From: Gemmatimonadetes bacterium bin94
GTDB taxonomy: Bacteria; Gemmatimonadota; Gemmatimonadetes; Longimicrobiales; Gaopeijiaceae
Length of the DNA: 32,036 nucleotides
Reading direction: 5' to 3'
Assembly (NCBI GenBank): GCA_002238865.1
Contig: MPNE01000039.1
Span: 1-32,036, forward strand
Shown: piece by piece, positions 25,754 to 32,036 of the stretch
Position numbering within the stretch: the first letter of the stretch is position 1
How the letters are laid out: each line of letters starts with the position of its first letter
The notes under the pieces: model-generated
Seen by the model: only the letters and a program-made list of their open reading frames with translations
Told to the model about the DNA's origin: nothing
Database searches by the model: none
Program-made: the position numbers and the translations under genes

Positions 25754-28009
25754 TCAGCTCCGGGCGTCTACCGATGCAATGCCGATGAGATGCACGACAT
25801 CGAGAACGCTGCAACCCCTTTGAAGGATGTGAACCGGCTTCCTCATGCCCAGCAGAATCGGACCGATCACGTCGGCGTTGCCCAATTGGGCGAGTAGCTT
25901 GTACGAAGCGTTGGAGGCTCCAAGGGTCGGGAAGACGAGCACATTCGCGGGTCCAGTCAGGTCGCTGAACGGGTACTTCCTCGCAATGATGTGCGGGTCC
26001 ACGGCCACATCGGCCTGCATTTCTCCGTCGACGGCGAGATCGGGTGCCAGACGCTTGATCCAGCCCACGGCCTCGCGAACCTTGGCCGCTTCGGGATGCC
26101 GGACCGACCCGAAGTTGGAGAAGGACAGCATGCCGATGCGCGGCTCGATCCCCAGGTCGCGCACGAACCCCGCAGCCGAGATTGCGATCTCCGCCAGCGT
26201 CTCCGGATCCGGATCGATGTTGACGGTCGTGTCGGCGAAAAAGAGGGGGTCGCGGTCGCGGAAAGCGACCATGTGAAGGCCGGAAACACGCCGCACGGAG
26301 TCGGACGTGCCGATGACGCCCAAGGTCGGTCTGAGGATCTGCGGGTAGTTGGAGTCGATCCCCGCGACCATCGCGTCGGCGTCGCCGGCGGCCACCATCA
26401 TCGCGGCGAAGTAGACCGGCTGATAGGCTCGGGCGCGGGCTTCTGCAAGGGTCAGGCCCTTGCGCTCCCGACGTTTGTGAAAGGCGTCCGCATAGGCGTA
26501 GCGCATCTCTTCAACGGCAGGCGGGTGGATGCACTGCGCGCCGTCCAGGTCGATGCCCAGCTCGGAAGCGAAGCGCTGGATCTTTTCGTCCTTCCCGATG
26601 AGCACGATGCGGGCTGTGCCTTCCTCGAGCACCTGCGCGGCCGCCCTGAGTACCCGCTCATTGTAGCCGTCCGCCAGTACGATGCGGGCGGGCTCCTTGC
26701 GGGCCCTCCCCATGATCCTCTGCATGGCTTCCCTTCCCGGGCCGAGGCTGGCCTCGAGACGATCCCTGTAATCCTCGAGATCGAGGCTGACCCGGGCGAC
26801 GCCCGATTCCATCGCCGCCTTCGCGACGGCCGGCGAGACATGGAGAAGCACCCTGGGGTCGAACGGTTTGGGAATCAGGTATTCCGGTCCGAACTCGAAG
26901 CCGTCGTCGCCGTAGGCCTTCACCACGGACTCGGGCACTTCGTCGCGGGCCAGTTCGGCAAGCGCCCGCGTGGCCGCGAGCATCATCCCCTGGTCGATCT
27001 GCCGCGCTCTCACGTCCAGCGCGCCGCGAAACAGGAAGGGGAAGCCAAGCACGTTGTTCACCTGGTTCGGATAGTCCGACCGGCCCGTGGCCATGATCGC
27101 GTCGTCCCGTATCCGTGCCACCTCTTCTGGCGTTACCTCGGGATCGGGGTTGGCCAGCGCGAAGATGATCGGCCGCGGCGCCATCGACGCCACCATCTCG
27201 GGCGTGATCGCGCCCTTGGCGGCCAGACCGACCACGACATCGGCACCCTCCATCGCCTCCGCCAGGGTTCGGGCCGGGCGGGACGTTGCGAACGGTGCCT
27301 TGTATTCGTTCATCCCCTCCTCGCGCCCCTGGTGGATCACCCCGGTCCGATCCACCATCATCAGATTCTCCGACTTCACCCCCAGGCGCAGGCAGTGGTG
27401 GGCGGTGGCCACCGCGGACGCCCCGGCCCCGACGAAGACCACATTGACATCGCCGATGTCCCGGCCCGTGATCTCCAGGGCGTTCACGAGGGCCGCCCCC
27501 GCGATGATCGCGGTGCCGTCCTGATCGTCGTGGAAGACGGGCACCCGCAAGGTCTCCCTCAGCGTCTGCTCGATGAGGAAACACTCCGGAGCGCGGATGT
27601 CCTCCAGGTTGATGCCGCCGACGGTCGGCTCGAGTAACTGGCAGAAACGAATGACTTCGTGGGGATCCCTGGTGTCGATCTCGATGTCGAAGACGTCGAT
27701 CCCCGCAAACTTCTTGAAAAGAACCCCTTTGCCCTCCATCACCGGCTTTGCCGCCAACGCGCCGATGTTACCGAGCCCCAACACCGCCGTTCCATTGGAA
27801 ACCACAGCGACCAGATTCCCCCGGGCCGTGTAGCGGAATGCCTCCTCCGGGTCATGATGGATGGCCATGCATGGCTCGGCCACGCCCGGACTGTATGCAA
27901 GGGTGAGGTCTCTCTGGGTCGCGACCGCCTTCGTGGGAACGACTTCGATCTTCCCCGGGCGGCCCTCCGCGTGATATCTGAGCGCGTCGCTCTCGAATGC
28001 CGACAACAT
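25754..28009 (-). CDS. maeB: NADP-dependent malic enzyme with phosphotransacetylase-like C-domain
   Basis: The 751-residue protein oxidatively decarboxylates malate to pyruvate, yielding NADPH. The malic domain (about 1-175) has [24 protein letters not shown] and [10 protein letters not shown]. The NAD(P)-binding domain (about 180-330) has [12 protein letters not shown] and [12 protein letters not shown]-terminal phosphotransacetylase-like domain (about 430-751) completes the large MaeB form; in known members this part is regulatory (acetyl-CoA) rather than catalytic. The start at ATG 28009 is preceded by AAAGGAGA. It is the first gene of the minus-strand metabolic block and has a candidate promoter about 60 nt upstream. 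Confidence 0.97.
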   Translation of the reverse strand: MLSAFESDALRYHAEGRPGKIEVVPTKAVATQRDLTLAYSPGVAEPCMAIHHDPEEAFRYTARGNLVAVVSNGTAVLGLGNIGALAAKPVMEGKGVLFKKFAGIDVFDIEIDTRDPHEVIRFCQLLEPTVGGINLEDIRAPECFLIEQTLRETLRVPVFHDDQDGTAIIAGAALVNALEITGRDIGDVNVVFVGAGASAVATAHHCLRLGVKSENLMMVDRTGVIHQGREEGMNEYKAPFATSRPARTLAEAMEGADVVVGLAAKGAITPEMVASMAPRPIIFALANPDPEVTPEEVARIRDDAIMATGRSDYPNQVNNVLGFPFLFRGALDVRARQIDQGMMLAATRALAELARDEVPESVVKAYGDDGFEFGPEYLIPKPFDPRVLLHVSPAVAKAAMESGVARVSLDLEDYRDRLEASLGPGREAMQRIMGRARKEPARIVLADGYNERVLRAAAQVLEEGTARIVLIGKDEKIQRFASELGIDLDGAQCIHPPAVEEMRYAYADAFHKRRERKGLTLAEARARAYQPVYFAAMMVAAGDADAMVAGIDSNYPQILRPTLGVIGTSDSVRRVSGLHMVAFRDRDPLFFADTTVNIDPDPETLAEIAISAAGFVRDLGIEPRIGMLSFSNFGSVRHPEAAKVREAVGWIKRLAPDLAVDGEMQADVAVDPHIIARKYPFSDLTGPANVLVFPTLGASNASYKLLAQLGNADVIGPILLGMRKPVHILQRGCSVLDVVHLIGIASVDARS

Positions 28010-28067
28010 TTGTCTCCTTTGCAGTTTCGGTCGCCGGGGGCCTTTCGCCGACCCGGCGCCGGCTGTG

Positions 28068-28097
28068 ATCCTACCGGAATCCCCGAAGCTCCGTCAA
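28068..28097 (-). promoter_or_regulatory. Candidate promoter of the maeB-pckA transcript
   Basis: On the minus strand TTGACG (28097-28092), an 18-nt spacer and TAGGAT (28073-28068) lie just upstream of maeB, with a predicted leader near 50 nt. The -35 is five of six and the -10 four of six to consensus. Confidence 0.5.
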
Positions 28098-28165
28098 TCA
28101 CCGCGCACTACCGTCTCCGACGAAGTCCCGCCCCGGCCACGGGACAGCGCAAGATGGCCAACCCT

Positions 28166-28194
28166 TTGATCCCCCCTCTGGTTCTAACCATCAT
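28166..28194 (+). promoter_or_regulatory. Weak candidate promoter of the Omp85-like gene
   Basis: TTGATC (28166-28171), a 17-nt spacer and CATCAT (28189-28194) precede the outer-membrane gene. Both hexamers match only four of six consensus positions, so this is tentative. The rest of the 240-nt intergenic region shows nothing else I can name. Confidence 0.3.
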
Positions 28195-28249
28195 TCACTG
28201 ACCGCCCCGCTCCCACTTCCGCGTTTGGAATCCCACCGGCAATGAGACC

Positions 28250-30094
28250 ATGACTGGCGCCTCGCTCCGTTTGACCATGCCCGCAATGCTGGTGTGCGCG
28301 GTGGCCGGAACGCACTCCCGGGTGTCGGCTCAGGAACCCCCGGACTCGTTTTCCGAAGCGGAGTGCGGGGGCCCGGTGATCAGCCACGTGTTCGTGGACA
28401 ACCACAGCATCTATGCCGTGCCCACGGATTCCAGCGGATCCGACGGCTGGGTCCGAAGCGCGGCGGCCAAGGCCCGCGTCATTGCCAACCGGGCGCATCG
28501 CCGGACCAGGCGGAGCTTCATCGAGGCCGAGCTGCTCTTCGCGGTCGGCGACTGCTACGATTCGCTACTCATCGACGAGTCCGCCCGCATTCTGCGTTTA
28601 TTGCCCTTCATCGCCGACGCCGACATCTACCCGATCCACATCAATGGGGACGAGGTCCACGTCGTCGTCGACACGCGGGACGACTGGACGCTCAAACTGG
28701 ACGTGCGTCCCGAGTTCGACAACGGACTGAAGATCACGCGGGTCGGATTCACCGAAGAGAACCTCGGAGGCACGGGGACACTCCTCGGCTTCTATCTGGT
28801 GGAGCGTGACGAGCGGCGCGACCTGGGGCTGGAACTCAGCACGCCCCGCTTCGTCGGGACCCGGGCCGACGCCCGGATCGGCGGCGGCAGAACCCGTACC
28901 GGGATCTTCTTCCACGAGTCGATCACCTATCCGTTCGTAGGGGAGGTCGGTCAGTGGGCGTTCGTCGAATCGTACTCGCTGCGGGAAGACCTTTTCCGCT
29001 ACGCCGCCGCCACGGGCTCTCCCTTCACCAACGTCAGCCTGCCCGTGCAAGTTCGCCGCGCGGCGACAACCCTGGGGCGGCGCTTCGGAACTCCCGGCAA
29101 CCTCACTGTGCTCGGCGCCGGGGTGTCGTGGGAAGATGTCCGTTTCGAGGACTTCCCCGGGGACGTCACGGTCATCACCGGATTCGACTTCTCGAACCCC
29201 GACCCGGCCGACTCCGCCACCGTCGAGTCCGTCCGCCGCCACGTCAATCCCAGAAGGATGGCTCGCCTCCATCTCGTGGCGGGAAAGCGGAATGTCCAAT
29301 TCATCAGGCGCCGCGGTCTCGACGCGATTCGGGGCGAGCAGGACATCCGGGTGGGCACCCAGGCGCTGGTCACCATCGGCACCACGGTGGGGAACCCCAC
29401 TGCCGCTCCGGAGAACCGTTCACACGAGTTGCAAGGCACGGTTTCACTCTTCGGCGGCGCGGCCGGGGAGAGCTGGATCTTCAACTCCGAGCTGACCATC
29501 GAAGCGGCCCGCCTCTTTGCAGGAGGGAACTCCGAGCGGACATTCCGCGACATCCTGGGTGAAGTGGGCGCCTACTTTTATTGGCAGCCCCCGGCGACCC
29601 CCGATCACACCTTCGTCGTCGGGGTGTCCGGGGCCGGCGGCTGGAACACCTCCCTCCCCTTCCAGCTCACCCTGGGGGGACCCTTCGGGGTCCGGGGGTA
29701 CGACAGGGAAGAGCTCCCCGCTGGACAACGGGTCGTCGCACACTTCGAGGACCGCATTGCCCTGTCGGGGCCGTTGCGTGACCTGTTCGACCTCGGCCTC
29801 ACTCTCTTCGTCGACGCGGGAGCCGGCTGGCACGGCGCGGTGCCCTTCGGGGCGGACTCCGGACTGAAGGGGACCGCCGGAGCCGGACTGCGCATGGGAT
29901 TCCCTGCCGGCGCCCGGCGGGTCGTGCGCATGGACGTGGCCGTGCCCATGAGGGAAAGCCCCTTCAGCTCGTTGCAGTTCCGCATCGGCTACGATGCGGT
30001 AAGCCTCCTCAGCGGCTTTGGAGACCGCCAGGTTCGGAGAAGCCGTGGGGTGAACCCCGCCTCCGCGATTCTGGGGGGGCAGTTCAACCGCTGA
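28250..30094 (+). CDS. Omp85-superfamily outer-membrane beta-barrel protein (one POTRA)
   Basis: The 614-residue protein has a signal peptide (to about residue 27, VSAQE). One POTRA-like domain follows (about 75-135, with RRSFIEAELLFAVGDCYDSLLIDESARILRLLPFIADADIYPI). The rest is a beta-barrel rich in alternating aromatic and polar residues. Near 476-483 it has GGPFGVRGYDREE, the conserved VRGY/F motif of Omp85 proteins on loop 6. The C-terminal strands (VRMDVAVPM, SLQFRIGYD) are followed by about 30 extra residues rather than ending in an aromatic, which is odd. BamA has five POTRAs, so this is not the main BamA; a TamA-like or surface lipid/protein transport role is possible. The start codon has only a weak GAGA before it. 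Confidence 0.85.
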   Translation: MTGASLRLTMPAMLVCAVAGTHSRVSAQEPPDSFSEAECGGPVISHVFVDNHSIYAVPTDSSGSDGWVRSAAAKARVIANRAHRRTRRSFIEAELLFAVGDCYDSLLIDESARILRLLPFIADADIYPIHINGDEVHVVVDTRDDWTLKLDVRPEFDNGLKITRVGFTEENLGGTGTLLGFYLVERDERRDLGLELSTPRFVGTRADARIGGGRTRTGIFFHESITYPFVGEVGQWAFVESYSLREDLFRYAAATGSPFTNVSLPVQVRRAATTLGRRFGTPGNLTVLGAGVSWEDVRFEDFPGDVTVITGFDFSNPDPADSATVESVRRHVNPRRMARLHLVAGKRNVQFIRRRGLDAIRGEQDIRVGTQALVTIGTTVGNPTAAPENRSHELQGTVSLFGGAAGESWIFNSELTIEAARLFAGGNSERTFRDILGEVGAYFYWQPPATPDHTFVVGVSGAGGWNTSLPFQLTLGGPFGVRGYDREELPAGQRVVAHFEDRIALSGPLRDLFDLGLTLFVDAGAGWHGAVPFGADSGLKGTAGAGLRMGFPAGARRVVRMDVAVPMRESPFSSLQFRIGYDAVSLLSGFGDRQVRRSRGVNPASAILGGQFNR

Positions 30095-30096
30095 GC

Positions 30097-30207
30097 CCCG
30101 AGGCATCCGGCGCCGACCCGCCGAATGTCCGCCGCCGAACCTCTGATCGCCGGGCTTCCAGTCCCGGATTATGCGGCGCGGAGCCCCCGACTATCCGGCG
30201 TGCAGCC
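30097..30207 (+). repeat. Degenerate approximately 23-nt repeats, two pairs
   Basis: Four imperfect copies share a core CCGA-N-AT-CGGCG-GAGCC. Copies lie at about 30097-30119, 30121-30141, 30163-30185 and 30186-30207, with a 21-nt unrelated gap between the two pairs. A partial fifth begins at about 30207. They fill most of the space between the Omp85 stop and the sigma promoter. Copies differ at several positions, so this could be an old tandem repeat, a protein-binding array or GC-skewed chance. Confidence 0.45.
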
Positions 30208-30239
30208 CCGCAATATTCAATCAGGACGAAAAAAAACAT

Positions 30240-30268
30240 TTGACTTGAGACACCCGTGGCGGTAAAAT
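30240..30268 (+). promoter_or_regulatory. Near-consensus sigma-70 promoter of the second sigma gene
   Basis: TTGACT (30240-30245), exactly 17 nt, then TAAAAT (30263-30268), in an AT-rich patch that includes an A-run just upstream (30229-30235). Both hexamers match five of six consensus positions, making this the best promoter in the window. The predicted leader is about 118 nt. Confidence 0.85.
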
Positions 30269-30306
30269 GTTCCCACTTTCCCCGGATGCCAGGAGCCGTC
30301 GTCCCT

Positions 30307-30352
30307 GAAGGTTGCGACCTTCCATGAGGCGCTGTGGCCCGGAATCCCCGGG
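30307..30352 (+). promoter_or_regulatory. Structured 5' leader of the second sigma gene
   Basis: Two small hairpins lie in the leader: GAAGGT/ACCTTC (30307-30312 and 30317-30322) with a TGCG loop, and CCCGG/CCGGG (30338-30342 and 30348-30352). The ribosome binding site GGAGG (30382-30386) is 30 nt downstream. No known riboswitch class was recognised; a thermosensor or attenuator is possible but unproven. Confidence 0.35.
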
Positions 30353-30392
30353 GAGGATTTGACGCTGGATTCACCCCTACCGGAGGACGGCA

Positions 30393-31253
30393 TTGTTCGC
30401 AGCCTCGCGCGGTCTCGATTCCTTTGATCAGTATCTCCAGGATGTAGAGCGTTACCCTCTGATTTCCGACCCGGAAGAAGAAAGGGCACTGGCGCGAAGA
30501 GCTCGAACAGGTGACAAGGAGGCGGCGGAACGTCTCGTCACCGCCAATCTTCGCTTTGTGATCTCCTACGTGAAGAAGTACCAGGGCCGTGGGCTGGGAC
30601 TCGCGGAGCTGGTCTGCATCGGGAACGAAGGGCTCCTCAAGGCCGTCAAGAAGTTCGATCCCGAAAAGGGCGTCAAGTTCATTTCCTACGCGGTCTGGTG
30701 GATTCGCCAGACCGTGCTCCAGGCGCTTGCGGAGCAAACCCGCTCGGTGCGGATCCCGCTCAACCAGAACTCCAACCTGGCGCGGCTGGCAAGGACCAAC
30801 ACCGCCCTGACACAGCAATTGGGCCGTACTCCGACGGACCAGGAGCTCGCCAGGGAGATGAGCGAACCCCTCGACACGGTTCGTGCGCTGCGGCGCGTGG
30901 CCGCCGCCGAGCTCAGTCTCGACGCCCCCCTCGACCGGGGCGACCGGGACAGCGCCTCCTTCGGCGAACGCTTCGCCGGTGCGGACGCGGAAGAGATCGA
31001 GGAGGACGTAGAGGCGCTTGCTCGCCGCAATTACCTCGAGACCATGTTCGACAGCTACCTGACGGAGCGCGAGCGGAAGATCCTTTACCTGTACTACGGG
31101 CTCGACGACGGCGAAGAGCGCACGCTCGAGGAGATCGGCTCCCTCCTGGGTGTCACCCGGGAACGCATTCGCCAGATCCGCAACCGGGCATTCGAAAAGC
31201 TCCGTGACAGCCCCCAGGGCGACTCTCTCTCGGGCTTCTGGACCGCCAACTGA
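30393..31253 (+). CDS. RpoD-family sigma factor, second copy type (TTG start)
   Basis: The 286-residue sigma factor has region 1.2 (DSFDQYLQDVERYPLI near residue 9) and region 2 with LVCIGNEGLLKAVKKFDP, where the usual QE is CI, then GVKFISYAVWWIRQTV. Region 3 follows, and region 4.2 is RTLEEIGSLLGVTRERIRQIRNRAFEKL near 242-269. It lacks region 1.1 and the basic N-terminus of the sigma factor at 5195-6106. The start is TTG at 30393, with GGAGG six bases upstream; no ATG or GTG fits as well. It has a strong promoter and long leader, and it is probably monocistronic. I cannot tell which of the two is the housekeeping factor. Confidence 0.92.
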   Translation: MFAASRGLDSFDQYLQDVERYPLISDPEEERALARRARTGDKEAAERLVTANLRFVISYVKKYQGRGLGLAELVCIGNEGLLKAVKKFDPEKGVKFISYAVWWIRQTVLQALAEQTRSVRIPLNQNSNLARLARTNTALTQQLGRTPTDQELAREMSEPLDTVRALRRVAAAELSLDAPLDRGDRDSASFGERFAGADAEEIEEDVEALARRNYLETMFDSYLTERERKILYLYYGLDDGEERTLEEIGSLLGVTRERIRQIRNRAFEKLRDSPQGDSLSGFWTAN

Positions 31254-31263
31254 CGATCCGGGT

Positions 31264-31285
31264 GCCGCGCTGACCCACGCGCGGC
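31264..31285 (+). terminator. Candidate terminator between sigma and ssb genes
   Basis: A 7-bp perfect stem (GCCGCGC at 31264-31270 with GCGCGGC at 31279-31285) and an 8-nt loop lie 10 nt after the sigma stop, between convergent genes. No U-tract follows directly, so this is weak. Confidence 0.4.
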
Positions 31286-31326
31286 TGCATTGCCGCTCGA
31301 ATGCCGGGGGTTTCTTCCACCCGCGA

Positions 31327-31662
31327 CTAGCCGTCATTGCGCGGCGTCAGCATCACCATTTCCCGGGCCCTGACCTCCGCCGTCGGAATCGTCACCCCGT
31401 CACGCTCGTAGGAATCGTACTGCAGGTACCCTTCCACGAAGAGCTTATCCCCTTTGGAGACATACTCCTCGGCCACCTGAGCCAGCCTCCCCCACAGGTT
31501 CACCCTGTGCCAGTCGGTTCGCTCCTCGGGGTCTTCTCCTCCCGTCCTCCAGTTCGTGGCGAGTGAGATGCGGGCGACCTTCACGCCGGCACTCGTCGTG
31601 CGCACGTCGGGGTCGCTCCCCACGTTGCCCACCAGAATGATCTTGTTTACCGAACGGCTCAC
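31327..31662 (-). CDS. ssb: Short single-stranded DNA-binding protein (no acidic tail)
   Basis: The 111-residue protein is an OB-fold SSB. Family marks are NKIILVGNVGSDPDVRTTSAG near the start, VARISLATNW, then TDWHRVNLWGRLAQVAEEYVSKGDKLFVEGYL and a C-terminal strand with EVRAREMVMLTP. SSB coats ssDNA in replication and repair. It ends just after the OB-fold with PRNDG. The glycine-rich linker and the acidic tip (DDDIPF type) that recruit partner proteins are missing, so this is probably an accessory or minimal SSB. The start is GTG at 31662, with GGAGG eight bases upstream. Confidence 0.93.
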   Translation of the reverse strand: MSRSVNKIILVGNVGSDPDVRTTSAGVKVARISLATNWRTGGEDPEERTDWHRVNLWGRLAQVAEEYVSKGDKLFVEGYLQYDSYERDGVTIPTAEVRAREMVMLTPRNDG

Positions 31663-31665
31663 GGG

Positions 31666-31797
31666 TCAATCCTCCGTTTTGATTGCGGGACGGGCGACCG
31701 GGACCACCGTGAAGGCGGTGCGCCGGCCGCGCCAGGTGACGTGTCTCGCGGTGAAGATCGGTCCTGCCGCGGGGCGCATACATGGCTGGATGGGCAC
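31666..31797 (-). CDS. Possible 43-residue peptide upstream of ssb
   Basis: A frame opening at GTG 31797 (or ATG 31779, giving 37 residues) ends at 31666, four bases before the ssb GTG. It encodes a basic peptide with alternating hydrophobic residues (IFTARHVTWRGRRTAFTVVP) and GC-rich third positions typical of real genes here. GAGG lies 11 bases before the GTG. Its stop sits inside the ssb ribosome binding region, which would allow coupling. No family is recognised and it may be non-coding. Confidence 0.25.
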   Translation of the reverse strand: MPIQPCMRPAAGPIFTARHVTWRGRRTAFTVVPVARPAIKTED

Positions 31798-32036
31798 CGA
31801 TTTTGTACCTCGTTGATATGATTGGTGTTACACTACCTATGATGATTGTCGTTCCCTTATCAGTTCGTGTTTCCTGAACTGGATGCTGATCGACGGTCTG
31901 GAACGCTCTCGGAGTAACTGTTCGGCCAAGCCGTGGCGAGGTGCTATCGGGCGGGTCGTGGGGGGGGTCTGGTAACATGATCCGGAATGTGGTATCGTCG
32001 GTGGCATGGCGATACGGGACGCGAACGGACAAGTCG
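31798..32036. other. Locally AT-rich intergenic region at the right edge
   Basis: No convincing gene is visible. The stretch 31801-31860 is AT-rich for this genome and contains TTGATA (31813-31818) and TATGAT (31838-31843), separated by 19 nt on the plus strand, a loose promoter-like pair. CAGTTC (31861-31866) and GAACTG (31876-31881) form a 6-bp hairpin. A plus-strand ATG at 32006 opens a frame that runs off the window after ten codons; it may be the start of a gene but cannot be assessed. Confidence 0.4.

Noticed and set aside
28242-28253. Three-codon frame ATG AGA CCA TGA overlapping the Omp85 start
   Set aside because: It is too short to call a leader peptide without other support, although its stop overlaps the start codon.
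31445-32032. A 195-residue minus-strand frame upstream of and over ssb
   Set aside because: It shares bases with ssb in another frame and shows no family features; its upstream part is Thr/Arg/Pro-rich.

Overview
The window is about 32 kb of high-GC bacterial chromosome. Genes are closely packed, often with 4-nt stop/start overlaps, and GTG and TTG starts are common. The gene content (an Omp85-type outer-membrane protein, several lipoproteins, two RpoD-like sigma factors without region 1.1, a penicillin acylase, an SSF symporter, a YtcJ-type amidohydrolase) fits a diderm aerobic heterotroph. A Gemmatimonadota-like lineage is my best guess; this is inference from gene flavour, since no rRNA or other phylogenetic marker gene was used. 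I saw no tRNA, rRNA, CRISPR array, insertion sequence or prophage.

Layout. (1) Positions 1-5041, minus strand: a tight operon reading rsgA, a flavin-reductase-like protein, a six-TM hypothetical protein, an SbcD/Mre11-like protein and an SbcC/Rad50-like protein. All four junctions are 4-nt overlaps. The last gene runs into a long poly-C (poly-G on its own strand) tract at the window edge. (2) 5122-7577, minus: a terminator, an RpoD-family sigma gene with a clear promoter, and an HD phosphohydrolase. (3) 7669-11885: a UvrC-N-terminus-like GIY-YIG protein on plus, convergent with a YdeI-like protein and a secreted penicillin acylase on minus. (4) 12058-15073, plus: an exported set of cupin lipoprotein, M24 peptidase-like protein and beta-propeller lipoprotein. 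(5) 28009 down to 15198, minus: maeB, pckA, M23 lipoprotein, EVE protein, mmsA, class III aminotransferase, a small membrane protein, an SSF symporter, lepB and a lipoprotein amidohydrolase. (6) 28250-31253, plus: an Omp85-like protein, a degenerate repeat, and a second sigma gene with a near-consensus promoter and a TTG start. (7) 31327-31662, minus: a short ssb.

How the genes may work together. Block 5 reads as amine or amino-acid catabolism joined to gluconeogenesis: uptake by the symporter, transamination, semialdehyde oxidation to acyl-CoA, then malic enzyme and PEP carboxykinase. Block 4 and the penicillin acylase suggest envelope or periplasmic breakdown of amides and peptides.

The most unusual observation is the Mre11/Rad50-like pair at the left edge. 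The nuclease-like protein has GVRD where the family has GNHD. The partner keeps a CxxC zinc hook and coiled coils but has no Walker A lysine where the P-loop should be. Both predicted active sites look degraded, while operon position and overall architecture are kept. This may be a non-catalytic or re-purposed Mre11-Rad50-like complex.
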